Assembly (NCBI GenBank): GCA_038326995.1
Contig: JBBQKP010000005.1
Coordinates: 1-35,997 of the forward strand
Length of the DNA: 35,997 bases
Origin: JBBQKP01 sp038326995
Lineage (GTDB): Bacteria; Planctomycetota; Phycisphaerae; Tepidisphaerales; Tepidisphaeraceae
Direction of reading: 5' to 3'
The notes under the pieces were generated by a model, which was given only the letters and a program-made list of their open reading frames with translations, made no database searches and was not told the DNA's origin. The number at the start of each line of letters is the position of its first letter. Position 1 is the stretch's first letter. Made by a program: the position numbers and the translations under genes. This document shows positions 24,879 through 33,351 of this stretch, in pieces.

Positions 24879-27242
24879 CTAGACGCGGCGGCCGCCAACT
24901 TTCCCATTGACTTTCATCTGCACCGGGCTGCTTTCGCGCATCAGGACAGGACTGGCCGCAAGCCAAGACGGATCGAGCCGGATCGTCGCGCCATTGCCGT
25001 CGACCTGGCCGAAGCTCAGGACGCCCGTGGGGCAACTCTGCACGCATGCGCTGCATCGCACGCACTGCGGGTCCTGCATGGCGTGGCCCTTGTTTGCGAA
25101 ACTCATCACGTCAATGCCCTGGTGACAAACGGTCGTACACACATTGCAGCTGATGCACTTTTTCTTCTCCGCCACGATCGCAAAGCGGCTGAACCGTGTG
25201 TAGATGTGCATCAAGGCAGCAAGCGGACAAGCGAATCTGCACCACACGCGGCCCGAGAAGTGGAAGTAAAATGCCACGCCTATGACGCCCGCGAACAAGA
25301 GATCGACGAACCATACATAGTTGAATACGGGAAGCTCTTTCAGCAGATAGCTGAACCACACGGCGGCGAAGGATTGCGGCCAGATCCAGCCGAGGATTCG
25401 CAGACCCAGCAGGACGAACGCGAAAGCGAGGAAGACCTGACCGATCATGTTGAGACGGTTCCAGAACGGGCCGTGCGGCATTTTCGTACGGTGCTGGTCG
25501 CCGACGGTTTCAGCGAGTGCGCCGCATGAGCAAATCCAACCGCAATAGACGCCCTTGCCGAAATAGTAAATGAGGACGGGAATCAGGACGAAGGTCTGAA
25601 CCACAGACACGATGAGCCAGCCCCACATGGGCTTATCGGTAAATATATTCCAGATGAATAACGGCCAGGCGAGGATGAAGCCGAAGGCGCGCCAATACTC
25701 GCGGCCGTGACCGTAATCGACCGCCGGAAAAAACTCGTCCGCGAACGACTTGGCAACTCCGCTGTTGAATGCGCCGAGGTTGCCCAGCCAGGGCAAAACC
25801 AGGTAGGGCAGGAGGAAAAGCGGGATGCACTGGAGCAGCGTCAGCGAGACCGTTTGAATTTTCACATAGGGCGTTTTGCGTCTGCGGATGCGGCGGATGC
25901 CGAAGATGATGATCGCAAGACAATAGATCAGCGAGTACCAGAATCCCGGCTCGCCGATAGTGATCTTCATCGTACCTAAAAGGGTGGTCTTGTCCGCGAA
26001 CCAGCCGCCCAGACCTGCCCACCACGCGGAGATGTTGTACGGAAAATATCCGTTGCTCGACCAGATCGAACCCAGATCGAGCCACTGGTCGATGGCGTGA
26101 ATGCCGGTGATGTGAACGCCGCCTTTTTTCCAGTGATAAATAAAGACAAAGATCAGGGCGGAGATGCAAATCGTGATCCACCATTTGGGCGTGTGGTCGC
26201 CGTGGATGGAAAGGCCTGATCGCCGGAAGAAATCAAGTGGAGGCTCGCGGCCGATCATGGCGAAGACGGAGTCGTTCTTGATCGTCTTCTCTTGCTTGTC
26301 CTTATCAGTCAGCACGACCTGGGCGTCGTTGATCGATTTGACGGACGACCCGAGTTCAATCGTGATCGCGCCGGCCTTCTCGAGCGACTGCAGTTTGTCG
26401 ATGTTGTCGGGCTTGGGCCTGGCGAACTCGGGCTTGCGATAGCTGAGCGTGACCTTGCCGCCGTGCTTGGGGACGTACTGCGCGATGGCGATCGCGGTTT
26501 CGAGCGCGCTGTCGCCGCCGCCGACGACGAGAACATTCTGCCCGGCATATTCCTTGGGGTCGTGAAGGCGATTGTAAACTTTGGGCAGTTCCTCTCCCGG
26601 CGCGCCGAGCTTGCGGTAATTGCCCGATCGGCCGATGGCAATGATGACGCGATGCGCGCGAAGCGATTTCTTTTCTTTCTCGCCACCCTTGTCCACAGCA
26701 GTCTCAACCGTCAACACCCCCGACTGAAGCGAAATTTTTTCCGCCCGCGCCATCAGCACATTGACGTCTTTGATCTGCTCTTTTATTTCATCAAGCAACG
26801 GCTCTTTCACGAGCGCGGTGAACTGCAGATCGCCCTCGGGAATCATTTCGGTCGGGTAGGTGTAGATCGGCTTTGCCTTGGGAAAGTTGACGATCGTGCT
26901 GAGCGGCTCGGCCGCCTCGAGCAGGACGTACTTCAGCCCCATCTTTCCAGCCTCCAGCGCCGCGGCCATTCCCGATACGCCGCCGCCGATGATGATCAGA
27001 TCGTAATCGACCTCGGCCGATGGCGCTTCGTTTTTCAACTGCGCAGAGACGAGTCGCGCGGCCTTCGCGCCGGTATCGGAGCTGAACTTGAGCAGCGGAA
27101 TGCCCGCGAGATCGCCGACCACGTAAATCCCCGGCACGTTGGTCGAGCCGTCGGGATTCACGACGGGAAGCTTCTCGACCGTGCCCGCCGGCCAGCGCGT
27201 GTGAAGCCAGCGGGTGTAGGAGGGAATGAACGAAAACAGCAT
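24879..27242 (-). CDS. Flavoprotein disulfide-reductase-like / NapH-type 4Fe-4S membrane fusion
   Basis: The 787-residue protein has two parts. Residues about 78-345 form an FAD/NAD(P) reductase of the thioredoxin-reductase/YpdA kind, with FAD motif IIGGGVSGMAA (84-94), ATG-like IAIGRSG (201-207), and NAD(P) motif VVGGGDSALE (239-248). No redox CxxC lies in the NAD(P) domain. Residues 20-70 look like the missing C-terminal FAD segment of such an enzyme (NVPGIYVVGDLAG), placed before the domain rather than after it. Residues about 354-690 are a multi-helix membrane part with Cys pairs in CGWICSCG (567-573) and CRFACP (668-673). Two 4Fe-4S motifs follow (Cys696/699/702/706 and Cys727/730/733/737). 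It should move electrons between NAD(P)H, flavin, iron-sulfur centres and the membrane. The start ATG has AAAGGA at 9 bases. It lies downstream of an ECF sigma/anti-sigma pair. Confidence 0.85.
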   Translation of the reverse strand: MLFSFIPSYTRWLHTRWPAGTVEKLPVVNPDGSTNVPGIYVVGDLAGIPLLKFSSDTGAKAARLVSAQLKNEAPSAEVDYDLIIIGGGVSGMAAALEAGKMGLKYVLLEAAEPLSTIVNFPKAKPIYTYPTEMIPEGDLQFTALVKEPLLDEIKEQIKDVNVLMARAEKISLQSGVLTVETAVDKGGEKEKKSLRAHRVIIAIGRSGNYRKLGAPGEELPKVYNRLHDPKEYAGQNVLVVGGGDSALETAIAIAQYVPKHGGKVTLSYRKPEFARPKPDNIDKLQSLEKAGAITIELGSSVKSINDAQVVLTDKDKQEKTIKNDSVFAMIGREPPLDFFRRSGLSIHGDHTPKWWITICISALIFVFIYHWKKGGVHITGIHAIDQWLDLGSIWSSNGYFPYNISAWWAGLGGWFADKTTLLGTMKITIGEPGFWYSLIYCLAIIIFGIRRIRRRKTPYVKIQTVSLTLLQCIPLFLLPYLVLPWLGNLGAFNSGVAKSFADEFFPAVDYGHGREYWRAFGFILAWPLFIWNIFTDKPMWGWLIVSVVQTFVLIPVLIYYFGKGVYCGWICSCGALAETVGDQHRTKMPHGPFWNRLNMIGQVFLAFAFVLLGLRILGWIWPQSFAAVWFSYLLKELPVFNYVWFVDLLFAGVIGVAFYFHFSGRVWCRFACPLAALMHIYTRFSRFAIVAEKKKCISCNVCTTVCHQGIDVMSFANKGHAMQDPQCVRCSACVQSCPTGVLSFGQVDGNGATIRLDPSWLAASPVLMRESSPVQMKVNGKVGGRRV

Positions 27243-27362
27243 GATGAAAATCCTTTATTGCGGGGAAAGTAAGCTTCGTTATGTCAGACTTGAAGATGGC
27301 TTGCCAGCCTGGCCAGACATCGCACTGCCTGCAGCCAGTCGCCTGCACCAGTCTCATTATAT

Positions 27363-27641
27363 TTAATCTTCCTGGGACGACTCAGATTTTAAGATTCCAT
27401 CAATTTGTTTACTGATCTTATCTTTTTGCGCGGGACTGAGTCGGTTCGAGTCGTCTTTCGACACGCGACCGGACTCACTGGCGATGGCGAACAGCAGCTG
27501 CAGGCCGACGAGCTGCTTGCGGTAAAGGCGGCAGGTAGAACAGATGCGCATGTGCGTCCAAAGCTGAATACGCTCTCGACGCAAAAGCGGCTGATCCAGC
27601 TTCTTTGAAACGAGGATGGACGCGTGCTTGCAGTCGAACAT
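27363..27641 (-). CDS. Zinc-binding anti-sigma factor (ZAS, zf-HC2 type)
   Basis: The 92-residue protein starts at ATG 27641, which has a strong GAGGAG 7 bases upstream. An ATG at 27686, overlapping the sigma-factor stop as TGATG, would add 15 residues. Cys4, His30, Cys34 and Cys37 (HMRICSTC) form the Hx3Cx2C zinc site of ZAS-domain anti-sigma factors. Its location right after an ECF sigma gene supports that role. There is no membrane helix, so it is soluble, as in RsrA-type and ChrR-type regulators. Some ZAS proteins release sigma when their thiols are oxidised. That the next gene is a redox flavoprotein makes such sensing plausible but unproven. Confidence 0.82.
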   Translation of the reverse strand: MFDCKHASILVSKKLDQPLLRRERIQLWTHMRICSTCRLYRKQLVGLQLLFAIASESGRVSKDDSNRLSPAQKDKISKQIDGILKSESSQED

Positions 27642-27685
27642 GACCAAGCTCCTCGCCTTGCCAAGACATACCCGCACTGCGCTCA

Positions 27686-28327
27686 TCAAGGTTCAGAATG
27701 CGATTTGATTCCAAACCAGTTGACTTCGAGGCACGATCGAAGGCGCGTTCGCGCGCGATGAAGCAGTACCCAGAAGTTAGTCGACGAAATTTCCATAACC
27801 TTACAAACTTCCTCGGGCGGAATATTGTTGACGAAACGCAGGGTGAAAGCGTCGCCCGCTCGGCCGGGAATTTTTTCCAGGCAATCGCGTAGGACACTGA
27901 AAAACTCTTCCTGACTCATGAGCGCGCCCGGGTCAACGGACCAGGACGCGGGCTGTTTGCGCCAGTGGCCTGTTGAGTCAAACCAGGCGTCGATACTGGA
28001 TGATGCGCCGTCAAACTCATCCGAATCCTGTAAGTCGGCGGTCTGAGTCTCTCGATGTGTCTTTCGACGAATATCAGAGATTTTGTGACGAAGAATACCG
28101 ATAAGCCACGTCCGGACTTGAGAGCCGCCTTTGAAGCTCAGCCGCGCCTTAACTGCCGCGAGATACGTGTCCTGAACGGCGTCCTCGGCAAGATTTCGAT
28201 CGCCCAATCGAGAAATGGCATACGCGAAAAGGGCGTCGCCGTGCGTTTCCACCCACGACCGCGGATCGAGTTCAGCCGAGTCTATGGGCGTGCGTGTGGT
28301 TGAGTCGTTCTCGGGCCGATGTGTCAT
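27686..28327 (-). CDS. ECF-type RNA polymerase sigma factor
   Basis: The 213-residue protein starts at ATG 28327; a frame to 28492 adds 55 unsupported residues that cross the palindrome at 28470. Region 2 (about 24-90) has the pattern DALFAYAISRLGDRNLAEDAVQDTYLAAV and VRTWLIGILRHKISDIRRK, for core binding and -10 recognition. Region 4 (about 140-200) has LRDCLEKIPGRAGDAFTLRF and the helix-turn-helix EEVCKVMEISSTNFWVLLHRARTRLR, for -35 recognition. No region 3 is present, as in ECF sigmas. It is first in a leftward set with the zinc anti-sigma gene 44 bp downstream and the redox fusion after that. These are its likely partner and target. Confidence 0.92.
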   Translation of the reverse strand: MTHRPENDSTTRTPIDSAELDPRSWVETHGDALFAYAISRLGDRNLAEDAVQDTYLAAVKARLSFKGGSQVRTWLIGILRHKISDIRRKTHRETQTADLQDSDEFDGASSSIDAWFDSTGHWRKQPASWSVDPGALMSQEEFFSVLRDCLEKIPGRAGDAFTLRFVNNIPPEEVCKVMEISSTNFWVLLHRARTRLRSCLEVNWFGIKSHSEP

Positions 28328-28469
28328 GGAAAAAGTACCGCATGCGATGGTTCGCGTATCGCGATCGGAGGATGGTGCCAAAAGAATAGCAGAAATCGTC
28401 ATAGGCGTTTTGAAGCGCCCAACACAGAAAGCAGAATTGATGAGATTACTCTGCTTTACATAACCCTTA

Positions 28470-28486
28470 TTATCGGCGGCCGATAA
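28470..28486. promoter_or_regulatory. Perfect 17-bp palindrome upstream of the ECF sigma gene
   Basis: TTATCGGC-G-GCCGATAA lies 143 bp before the sigma start codon and 32 bp after the permease stop. It could be an operator of the sigma operon, or a hairpin ending the permease transcript. It lacks a clear U-run, which makes termination less likely. Confidence 0.35.
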
Positions 28487-28518
28487 CTGCATCGAAGAAG
28501 GGCACTTCGAGCCTTAAT

Positions 28519-30039
28519 TCACTCCGTCATCTTCGCAAGCACACGCCCCAGACTCTTTCGAAATGTGATCGCACGCACATCACTTTCGTTCGTCCTTACC
28601 TCATCACCAACATCTTTCAAATACGTCCGCAATGAATTGAATTCAGACTGCTCGATCGCCAGGCGTCGGCCTGAATAAAGCACGCTGATCATCGGCAGTT
28701 GGTCCACTCGGCGGCGCAGGTCTCGCAAGGCGTGATGAAGGTCGTTCGGCTGATCCGATCGCCGGGCTGAATCCAGATCGGCCGCGAGTCGCCTGAGCTC
28801 GCCCGCGGCAATCGTCGGCGGCGGGTAAAACGCATACACGCCCACTACGATCACCACCACGACATACAACCCGCCGCCCAGCACGAGCGTTCTTCGACCA
28901 ACACCCGCACTCATCACTCTCGATTCGCCGGTGAACTTCTCACGCGTGCTGCCGACGAATCGGCCTGCGATCATCAGCACCAAAACGCACACGCCCGCAA
29001 CCACGTGCATCCGCGTCAGCACTTTGCCGAACTGGAACATGAACCCCGCGAAGGCGCCATCAGGATGGTCGGTCAAATGGAACGGCCTGCCCATTTCTTC
29101 GAACGCGTGAGAATCATCTGGAAACCATTTTGGGTCGAACACAATCGCATCGACCATCAGGCCGCACGCGACGGTTGTCGCGCCCAGCACGAGCAGCGCC
29201 GCCAGCATTTTTGCAAAACCCAGCACGCGAAAACCGAGCAGTAAAAGCCCCGCGTGCACGGCCGATCCTGCTGCGACCATCACCACGACGAGTCCGGGCA
29301 TCGTGCTGGCCTGCACGATTTCGCCCGCCTGCATCGTCAGTCTTTCGGGACTCGTGTAAGAGAGGATCGACATGCCAGAAAGCAGGACGGCATGTGTGAC
29401 ATTTCGCTCGACGAGCCAGTCGCCCACCGCGTTGGGCGGAATCAAAAGCGCGAGCACGCCGACGCCCGCGAAGGCGATCAATATCAGTGCGATAATGTGC
29501 AGATTGATGGCTCGTCCTGAATGAGCCGCCCATTGCATGAGCGATGGCGAAACGGGCGCTCGCGACTGTTTTTCGAATGGCGATTGGGCATGAATTGATT
29601 CGAGTGCAACGCGGCCGGTCTCGCGCTGATCAAACCACCAAAGCATCAAGCCGACAGACAGCGAAATAATCGCATTGGAAACGACCAGCAGCGCCGCCGC
29701 CCCTGCTCCGGTGCGGTCGATCAGAAAGCCAGGCGTCCAGGGCATCACCAGCGGCGCGGCCAGCGCGATCACCGCCAGCGGCGCGACACACGCACCCAAG
29801 CCGCGCAACACAAACAGCACAGGCAACACGCCGATCGAACACACCGGCATTAGCAGCGCGAGCGCATACGCATTGAAAAGATCAATCGCCCTGCCCGAAC
29901 CAAAATATTTTTTTATCCGCGCCCCGCCGAGCACTGCGGGCAGCGCTCCTGCGACGAGCATGCCCAAAAGCAGCGTCGGCAAGCTCAACATTAAAGCCTG
30001 CCCTGCACGCAATAAGAAGATCAGCACGAGGTCGATCAT
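28519..30039 (-). CDS. UPF0718/ArsP-type permease with extra C-terminal domain
   Basis: The 506-residue membrane protein resembles the YraQ/UPF0718 permease family. The signature segment MPVCSIGVLPV (64-74) corresponds to the family's PVCSCGxxP motif, followed by GLGACVAPLAVIALAAPLVMP. About nine hydrophobic segments reach to residue 403. A soluble C-terminal domain of about 100 residues (404-506), charged and probably helical, follows the last segment and is not usual for the family. ArsP relatives export methylated arsenicals; other members have no known substrate, so no substrate is assigned. It is the last gene of the DUF58/transglutaminase-like/MoxR operon, only 3 bp after the MoxR stop. 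Confidence 0.75.
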   Translation of the reverse strand: MIDLVLIFLLRAGQALMLSLPTLLLGMLVAGALPAVLGGARIKKYFGSGRAIDLFNAYALALLMPVCSIGVLPVLFVLRGLGACVAPLAVIALAAPLVMPWTPGFLIDRTGAGAAALLVVSNAIISLSVGLMLWWFDQRETGRVALESIHAQSPFEKQSRAPVSPSLMQWAAHSGRAINLHIIALILIAFAGVGVLALLIPPNAVGDWLVERNVTHAVLLSGMSILSYTSPERLTMQAGEIVQASTMPGLVVVMVAAGSAVHAGLLLLGFRVLGFAKMLAALLVLGATTVACGLMVDAIVFDPKWFPDDSHAFEEMGRPFHLTDHPDGAFAGFMFQFGKVLTRMHVVAGVCVLVLMIAGRFVGSTREKFTGESRVMSAGVGRRTLVLGGGLYVVVVIVVGVYAFYPPPTIAAGELRRLAADLDSARRSDQPNDLHHALRDLRRRVDQLPMISVLYSGRRLAIEQSEFNSLRTYLKDVGDEVRTNESDVRAITFRKSLGRVLAKMTE

Positions 30040-30042
30040 GAA

Positions 30043-31029
30043 TCAGCTTCCTGTAGGAACGGCCACGCTCTGGAGCAACTGCTTGATGACCTCGCTCGCA
30101 CGAGCGGCGGGCATGCCAAGACGAACATCCAGCACGGGCGGCGCGACGGCCTGCACGTCGTCGGGCGTTACAAACTCGCGGCCTTTTAGAAACGCACGCG
30201 CCTGCGATGCACGTTGCAAAGTCAGCAGACCGCGCGGAGACAGACCCAGCGCGACCGACTTGTGCGAGCGGGTCGCCTGGGCGAGATCAACGAGATAGCC
30301 CTGCACTTTCGAACCGACTGCGACGGCGGCGACGTGCTGCTGCAGGTGGTGGAGGTCGGCGATCTGGACGATCTGCTCGGGCGTGGGACTGTCGTTGACA
30401 CAGCACGGGCCGACGGCGGCGGCGAGCATTAACAGCTCGTGCTCGCGCCCCGGATAGCCGATGCGAAGCTTCATCGCAAAGCGATCAAGCTGTGCCTCGG
30501 GCAACGCGTATGTGCCATGATGCTCAACAGGATTCTGCGTCGCGATCACGAAAAATGTCTCGCTGAGTTTGTGCTGCGTATTGTCGACCGTCACCTGCTG
30601 CTCGGCCATTGATTCGAGCAGCGCACTTTGAGTTCGCGGCGTGGTGCGGTTGATCTCATCGACGAGTAAAACGTCGGTAAAAACCGGGCCGGGCATGAAC
30701 TCGAATTCACGCGTCTTCTGGTTGAAAACGCTGAAGCCCGTCACGTCGCCCGGCAGGAGATCGGGCGTGCACTGCAGACGATTGAAACGCCCGCCCACGC
30801 TGCCGGCCAGGGCTTTGGCGAGCGTCGTCTTTCCCAGCCCCGGCAAGTCTTCGATCAGCAGGTGCCCTCTTGCCAGCACACACGCCAGGACGTTTTCAAT
30901 GACGTCCTGCTTGCCTCGAAGCGCGCGATTCAGGCTTTGCCGAATGCGGTCGATGGCACGCAGGTGTTTCTCAACCGCGGTGCAATCTGTGACCGACGCG
31001 AGAGCATGTATGGGAAGTGGAATACTCAT
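30043..31029 (-). CDS. MoxR-family AAA+ ATPase
   Basis: The 328-residue ATPase has Walker A DLPGLGKTT (61-69), Walker B LLVDEINR (121-128), the MoxR signature PGPVFTDVLLVDEINRTTPRTQ, sensor-1 Asn in IATQNPVEHHGTY, and the lid pattern GLSPRGLL. MoxR proteins act as chaperone-like motors for neighbouring VWA or DUF58 proteins. Its ATG overlaps the stop of the transglutaminase-like gene by 4 bp (ATGA) and the permease starts 3 bp after its stop. In most such loci MoxR comes first; here it is third. Confidence 0.95.
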   Translation of the reverse strand: MSIPLPIHALASVTDCTAVEKHLRAIDRIRQSLNRALRGKQDVIENVLACVLARGHLLIEDLPGLGKTTLAKALAGSVGGRFNRLQCTPDLLPGDVTGFSVFNQKTREFEFMPGPVFTDVLLVDEINRTTPRTQSALLESMAEQQVTVDNTQHKLSETFFVIATQNPVEHHGTYALPEAQLDRFAMKLRIGYPGREHELLMLAAAVGPCCVNDSPTPEQIVQIADLHHLQQHVAAVAVGSKVQGYLVDLAQATRSHKSVALGLSPRGLLTLQRASQARAFLKGREFVTPDDVQAVAPPVLDVRLGMPAARASEVIKQLLQSVAVPTGS

Positions 31030-33332
31030 GTTTTTTTGTTGTTCTTTTGGGCTTCGACTTTCTTCTTATGCATGGACCCGAGCGACAGTCGATCAAGCAC
31101 ATCCTTGCCCGGCCCGAAGCTTTGGGCTGGCTTATGGAACGACCTATCTGAGTGGTGATACAGATCGCGATTCAATGCGGCAATGAGCTGGTCTCCGGTT
31201 TCGACTGATGCAGTGCTTGAAATTAATTGGCCGAGCCATTGGCCGGGCGGAGTGTAGATCGGTCGCGGCTCGCCGGCGAGTCGCGCGCGACGTTCGATCA
31301 CCTTCAGCACGTCGATGGGCGAATAGCCGCGGCGCTGGCATCGCCAGGTCATGAGTAAATCGATGATGCGCTTTCGCGACATCCAAAATCCTGTCGCCAC
31401 GCCCATCACCAGAACGATTTGCGGTGCATCGGCCATCGCGCGCGTCTTCGAAGCGCGCAGCACCTGTGCGAGCCACTCTCCGGGCGGGGCCGGCAGATTG
31501 AACATCGCGTAGCCCGGCGTCGGATCGAGGGTGATCCATGTCCCGTCCGCGAGCCTCACTTCGATCCAGAAATGAGTATGCGCCGACGTGAGCGCCGCGA
31601 AGCCGCTTCGTGCGTCGACATCGCTTTCATCCGCGTAAAGACCGCTCACGAGTCGGGTCGGATAACTCAGGCTTCGCAGCATCAGCACGGCCGCGGTTGC
31701 GATCTGATAGTCCGTGCCGCGTCGAGTCTCAAAGAGCAATTGATCGATGCCATTTTCGTTGCTGGCGATGGCGTCGCGGTCGTGCTGAACGTGTTCGCGC
31801 AGTCTGCGGATCACCGACTCGATCTGACGCCAGCCGCGATCCAAGCTGGGATCATCTTGATTCGCGTTCGCCCACTCGCGTGTCAGCTCGGCGGCGCGCA
31901 GGCTCAAGCCGTCGTATCGAAGCATGCGCGGGTCACTGTTGCGAGGCAATGCCGGCTCGACGCCAACAAGTCGCGATGGATCGACTCGCTTGCTCTGGAC
32001 CTGCAGGGTAGCGCCTTGCGGCAACGTGCGCGTCGCGAGCCTGACCAGACCCGCCTGCGATGACAAAAAGAATTGCGGCTTGTTGACGCGGCCCATTTTG
32101 AAACGCTCGACGATCGGCGTGAACGGCAGGACGTCGCCGCCCAGATTGCCCACGCGAATCTCATGCGAATCAGACCCGCGAAATGCGGTGGAACTGGGCC
32201 GGAGCAAAATCTCCATCCACGTCGAATTGCCCGCCAATCGAACCGGCACCGCGCCCTTTCCGTGGTCGATCGCCTGCCAGCTATCGCCCGTAAAATCCGC
32301 GAATGCCGCGAGCGGAACGTAGGCCGGCATTGGTCCCTTCACCCACATCGCCGCGGCGGTTTGAACATCGGGTTTGGAGCTGGCGGAGGAAGTCGATTCG
32401 GCGCGTTTGCGCTTGATTTCGAATGACTTGCCCACGCCTAAATTTTCCCTGTCGGGAGCGGCCACGATGTTCACATCCTGTGGCTTGATCCCGACCATTT
32501 TCTTTTGATCCTCGGACTTGACTGGTGCGCCGTAGCTTTCGATCCAGAGATCGTAAAGGCCGTCCTTGCCGGACTCGGAAAAGTTATCGCTGTTGTCGAA
32601 ACCGACGGAGTCTGGCGAGTTGCCGGCGATCTCGTCGGGGCCTTCACCCTTGCCACGCCGAGCGAGATCGTCGCCCTCTTCGGTGCCGCCCGAGGAAGGA
32701 ACGAACGCGGCGTAGGAGGGATTTCCGTCGGTGGGCTTGATGATTTGGTGCGCGACGACGATCACACCCACGACACACGCCGACACGCCGATAGCGGTGA
32801 GCCAGACGCGCGGTCCGCGTTCGCGCGAGGCGATGACGAGCCAGGTTACGCCGCTCCAGGCGAGTGCGATGACGATAAGAAGGCGGTGCGCTTCGTTCGT
32901 GCCGGGGACGGCCATGAGTGTGACGACGGTGCTGATGATCGCGCACTTGGATAACGCACTTTTAGGCAATGAGCTTTGGAACAGCGCGCTTTGAGATGTT
33001 TTAACTCGACTCGCACCGCACACGAACAGCGCCGCCGCGATGCACAACAGCCACGCCATCACGCGTTCTTCGTTGGTCATCTGATACTGTGGCGTGAGAG
33101 ACAAAGCGGTGACGACTGCAATTAAAACGACGGCGACGGCGAGTGTGTGTTGGGAAGTACTGCCCGGCAATTTGCGAGCGAGCGCATGTGTTAATGCGAT
33201 ACGTGCGAATGCAACGACAACGCCCGCCAAGATCGCGACACCGATGTTCGACATCACCGTCGAGTTGGGTTGCCGGGAGATGTGCACCGCGAAGATCGCG
33301 ACTGCGAAGAGGATGGCGGTGGCCAGTGTCAT
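31026..33332 (-). CDS. TgpA-like membrane protein with catalytically altered transglutaminase domain
   Basis: The 768-residue protein has about six N-terminal membrane helices (1-185), an external region with a transglutaminase-core fold (about 510-620), a further helix (about 648-668) and a cytoplasmic C-terminal tail of the DUF4129 kind. The fold is clear: a GTDYQIATAAVLMLRSLSYPTRLVSGLY-type segment matches the family's GxCEHFAxAxxLMLRxLGIPAR pattern. The catalytic cysteine position is Asp541. The other two triad members are kept, His587 (THFWIEV) and Asp603 (LDPTPGY). It is therefore probably a non-catalytic binding protein. It is encoded 19 bp after the DUF58 gene and overlaps moxR, a conserved partnership. 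An acidic linker (about 200-260) follows the membrane helices. Confidence 0.88.
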   Translation of the reverse strand: MTLATAILFAVAIFAVHISRQPNSTVMSNIGVAILAGVVVAFARIALTHALARKLPGSTSQHTLAVAVVLIAVVTALSLTPQYQMTNEERVMAWLLCIAAALFVCGASRVKTSQSALFQSSLPKSALSKCAIISTVVTLMAVPGTNEAHRLLIVIALAWSGVTWLVIASRERGPRVWLTAIGVSACVVGVIVVAHQIIKPTDGNPSYAAFVPSSGGTEEGDDLARRGKGEGPDEIAGNSPDSVGFDNSDNFSESGKDGLYDLWIESYGAPVKSEDQKKMVGIKPQDVNIVAAPDRENLGVGKSFEIKRKRAESTSSASSKPDVQTAAAMWVKGPMPAYVPLAAFADFTGDSWQAIDHGKGAVPVRLAGNSTWMEILLRPSSTAFRGSDSHEIRVGNLGGDVLPFTPIVERFKMGRVNKPQFFLSSQAGLVRLATRTLPQGATLQVQSKRVDPSRLVGVEPALPRNSDPRMLRYDGLSLRAAELTREWANANQDDPSLDRGWRQIESVIRRLREHVQHDRDAIASNENGIDQLLFETRRGTDYQIATAAVLMLRSLSYPTRLVSGLYADESDVDARSGFAALTSAHTHFWIEVRLADGTWITLDPTPGYAMFNLPAPPGEWLAQVLRASKTRAMADAPQIVLVMGVATGFWMSRKRIIDLLMTWRCQRRGYSPIDVLKVIERRARLAGEPRPIYTPPGQWLGQLISSTASVETGDQLIAALNRDLYHHSDRSFHKPAQSFGPGKDVLDRLSLGSMHKKKVEAQKNNKKT

Positions 33333-33351
33333 GTAATGGTCATGTGATCGG

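Noticed and set aside
26292..27272. A 326-residue plus-strand frame antisense to the redox fusion gene
   Set aside because: It is an antisense shadow of the flavoprotein domain and has no recognisable motif.
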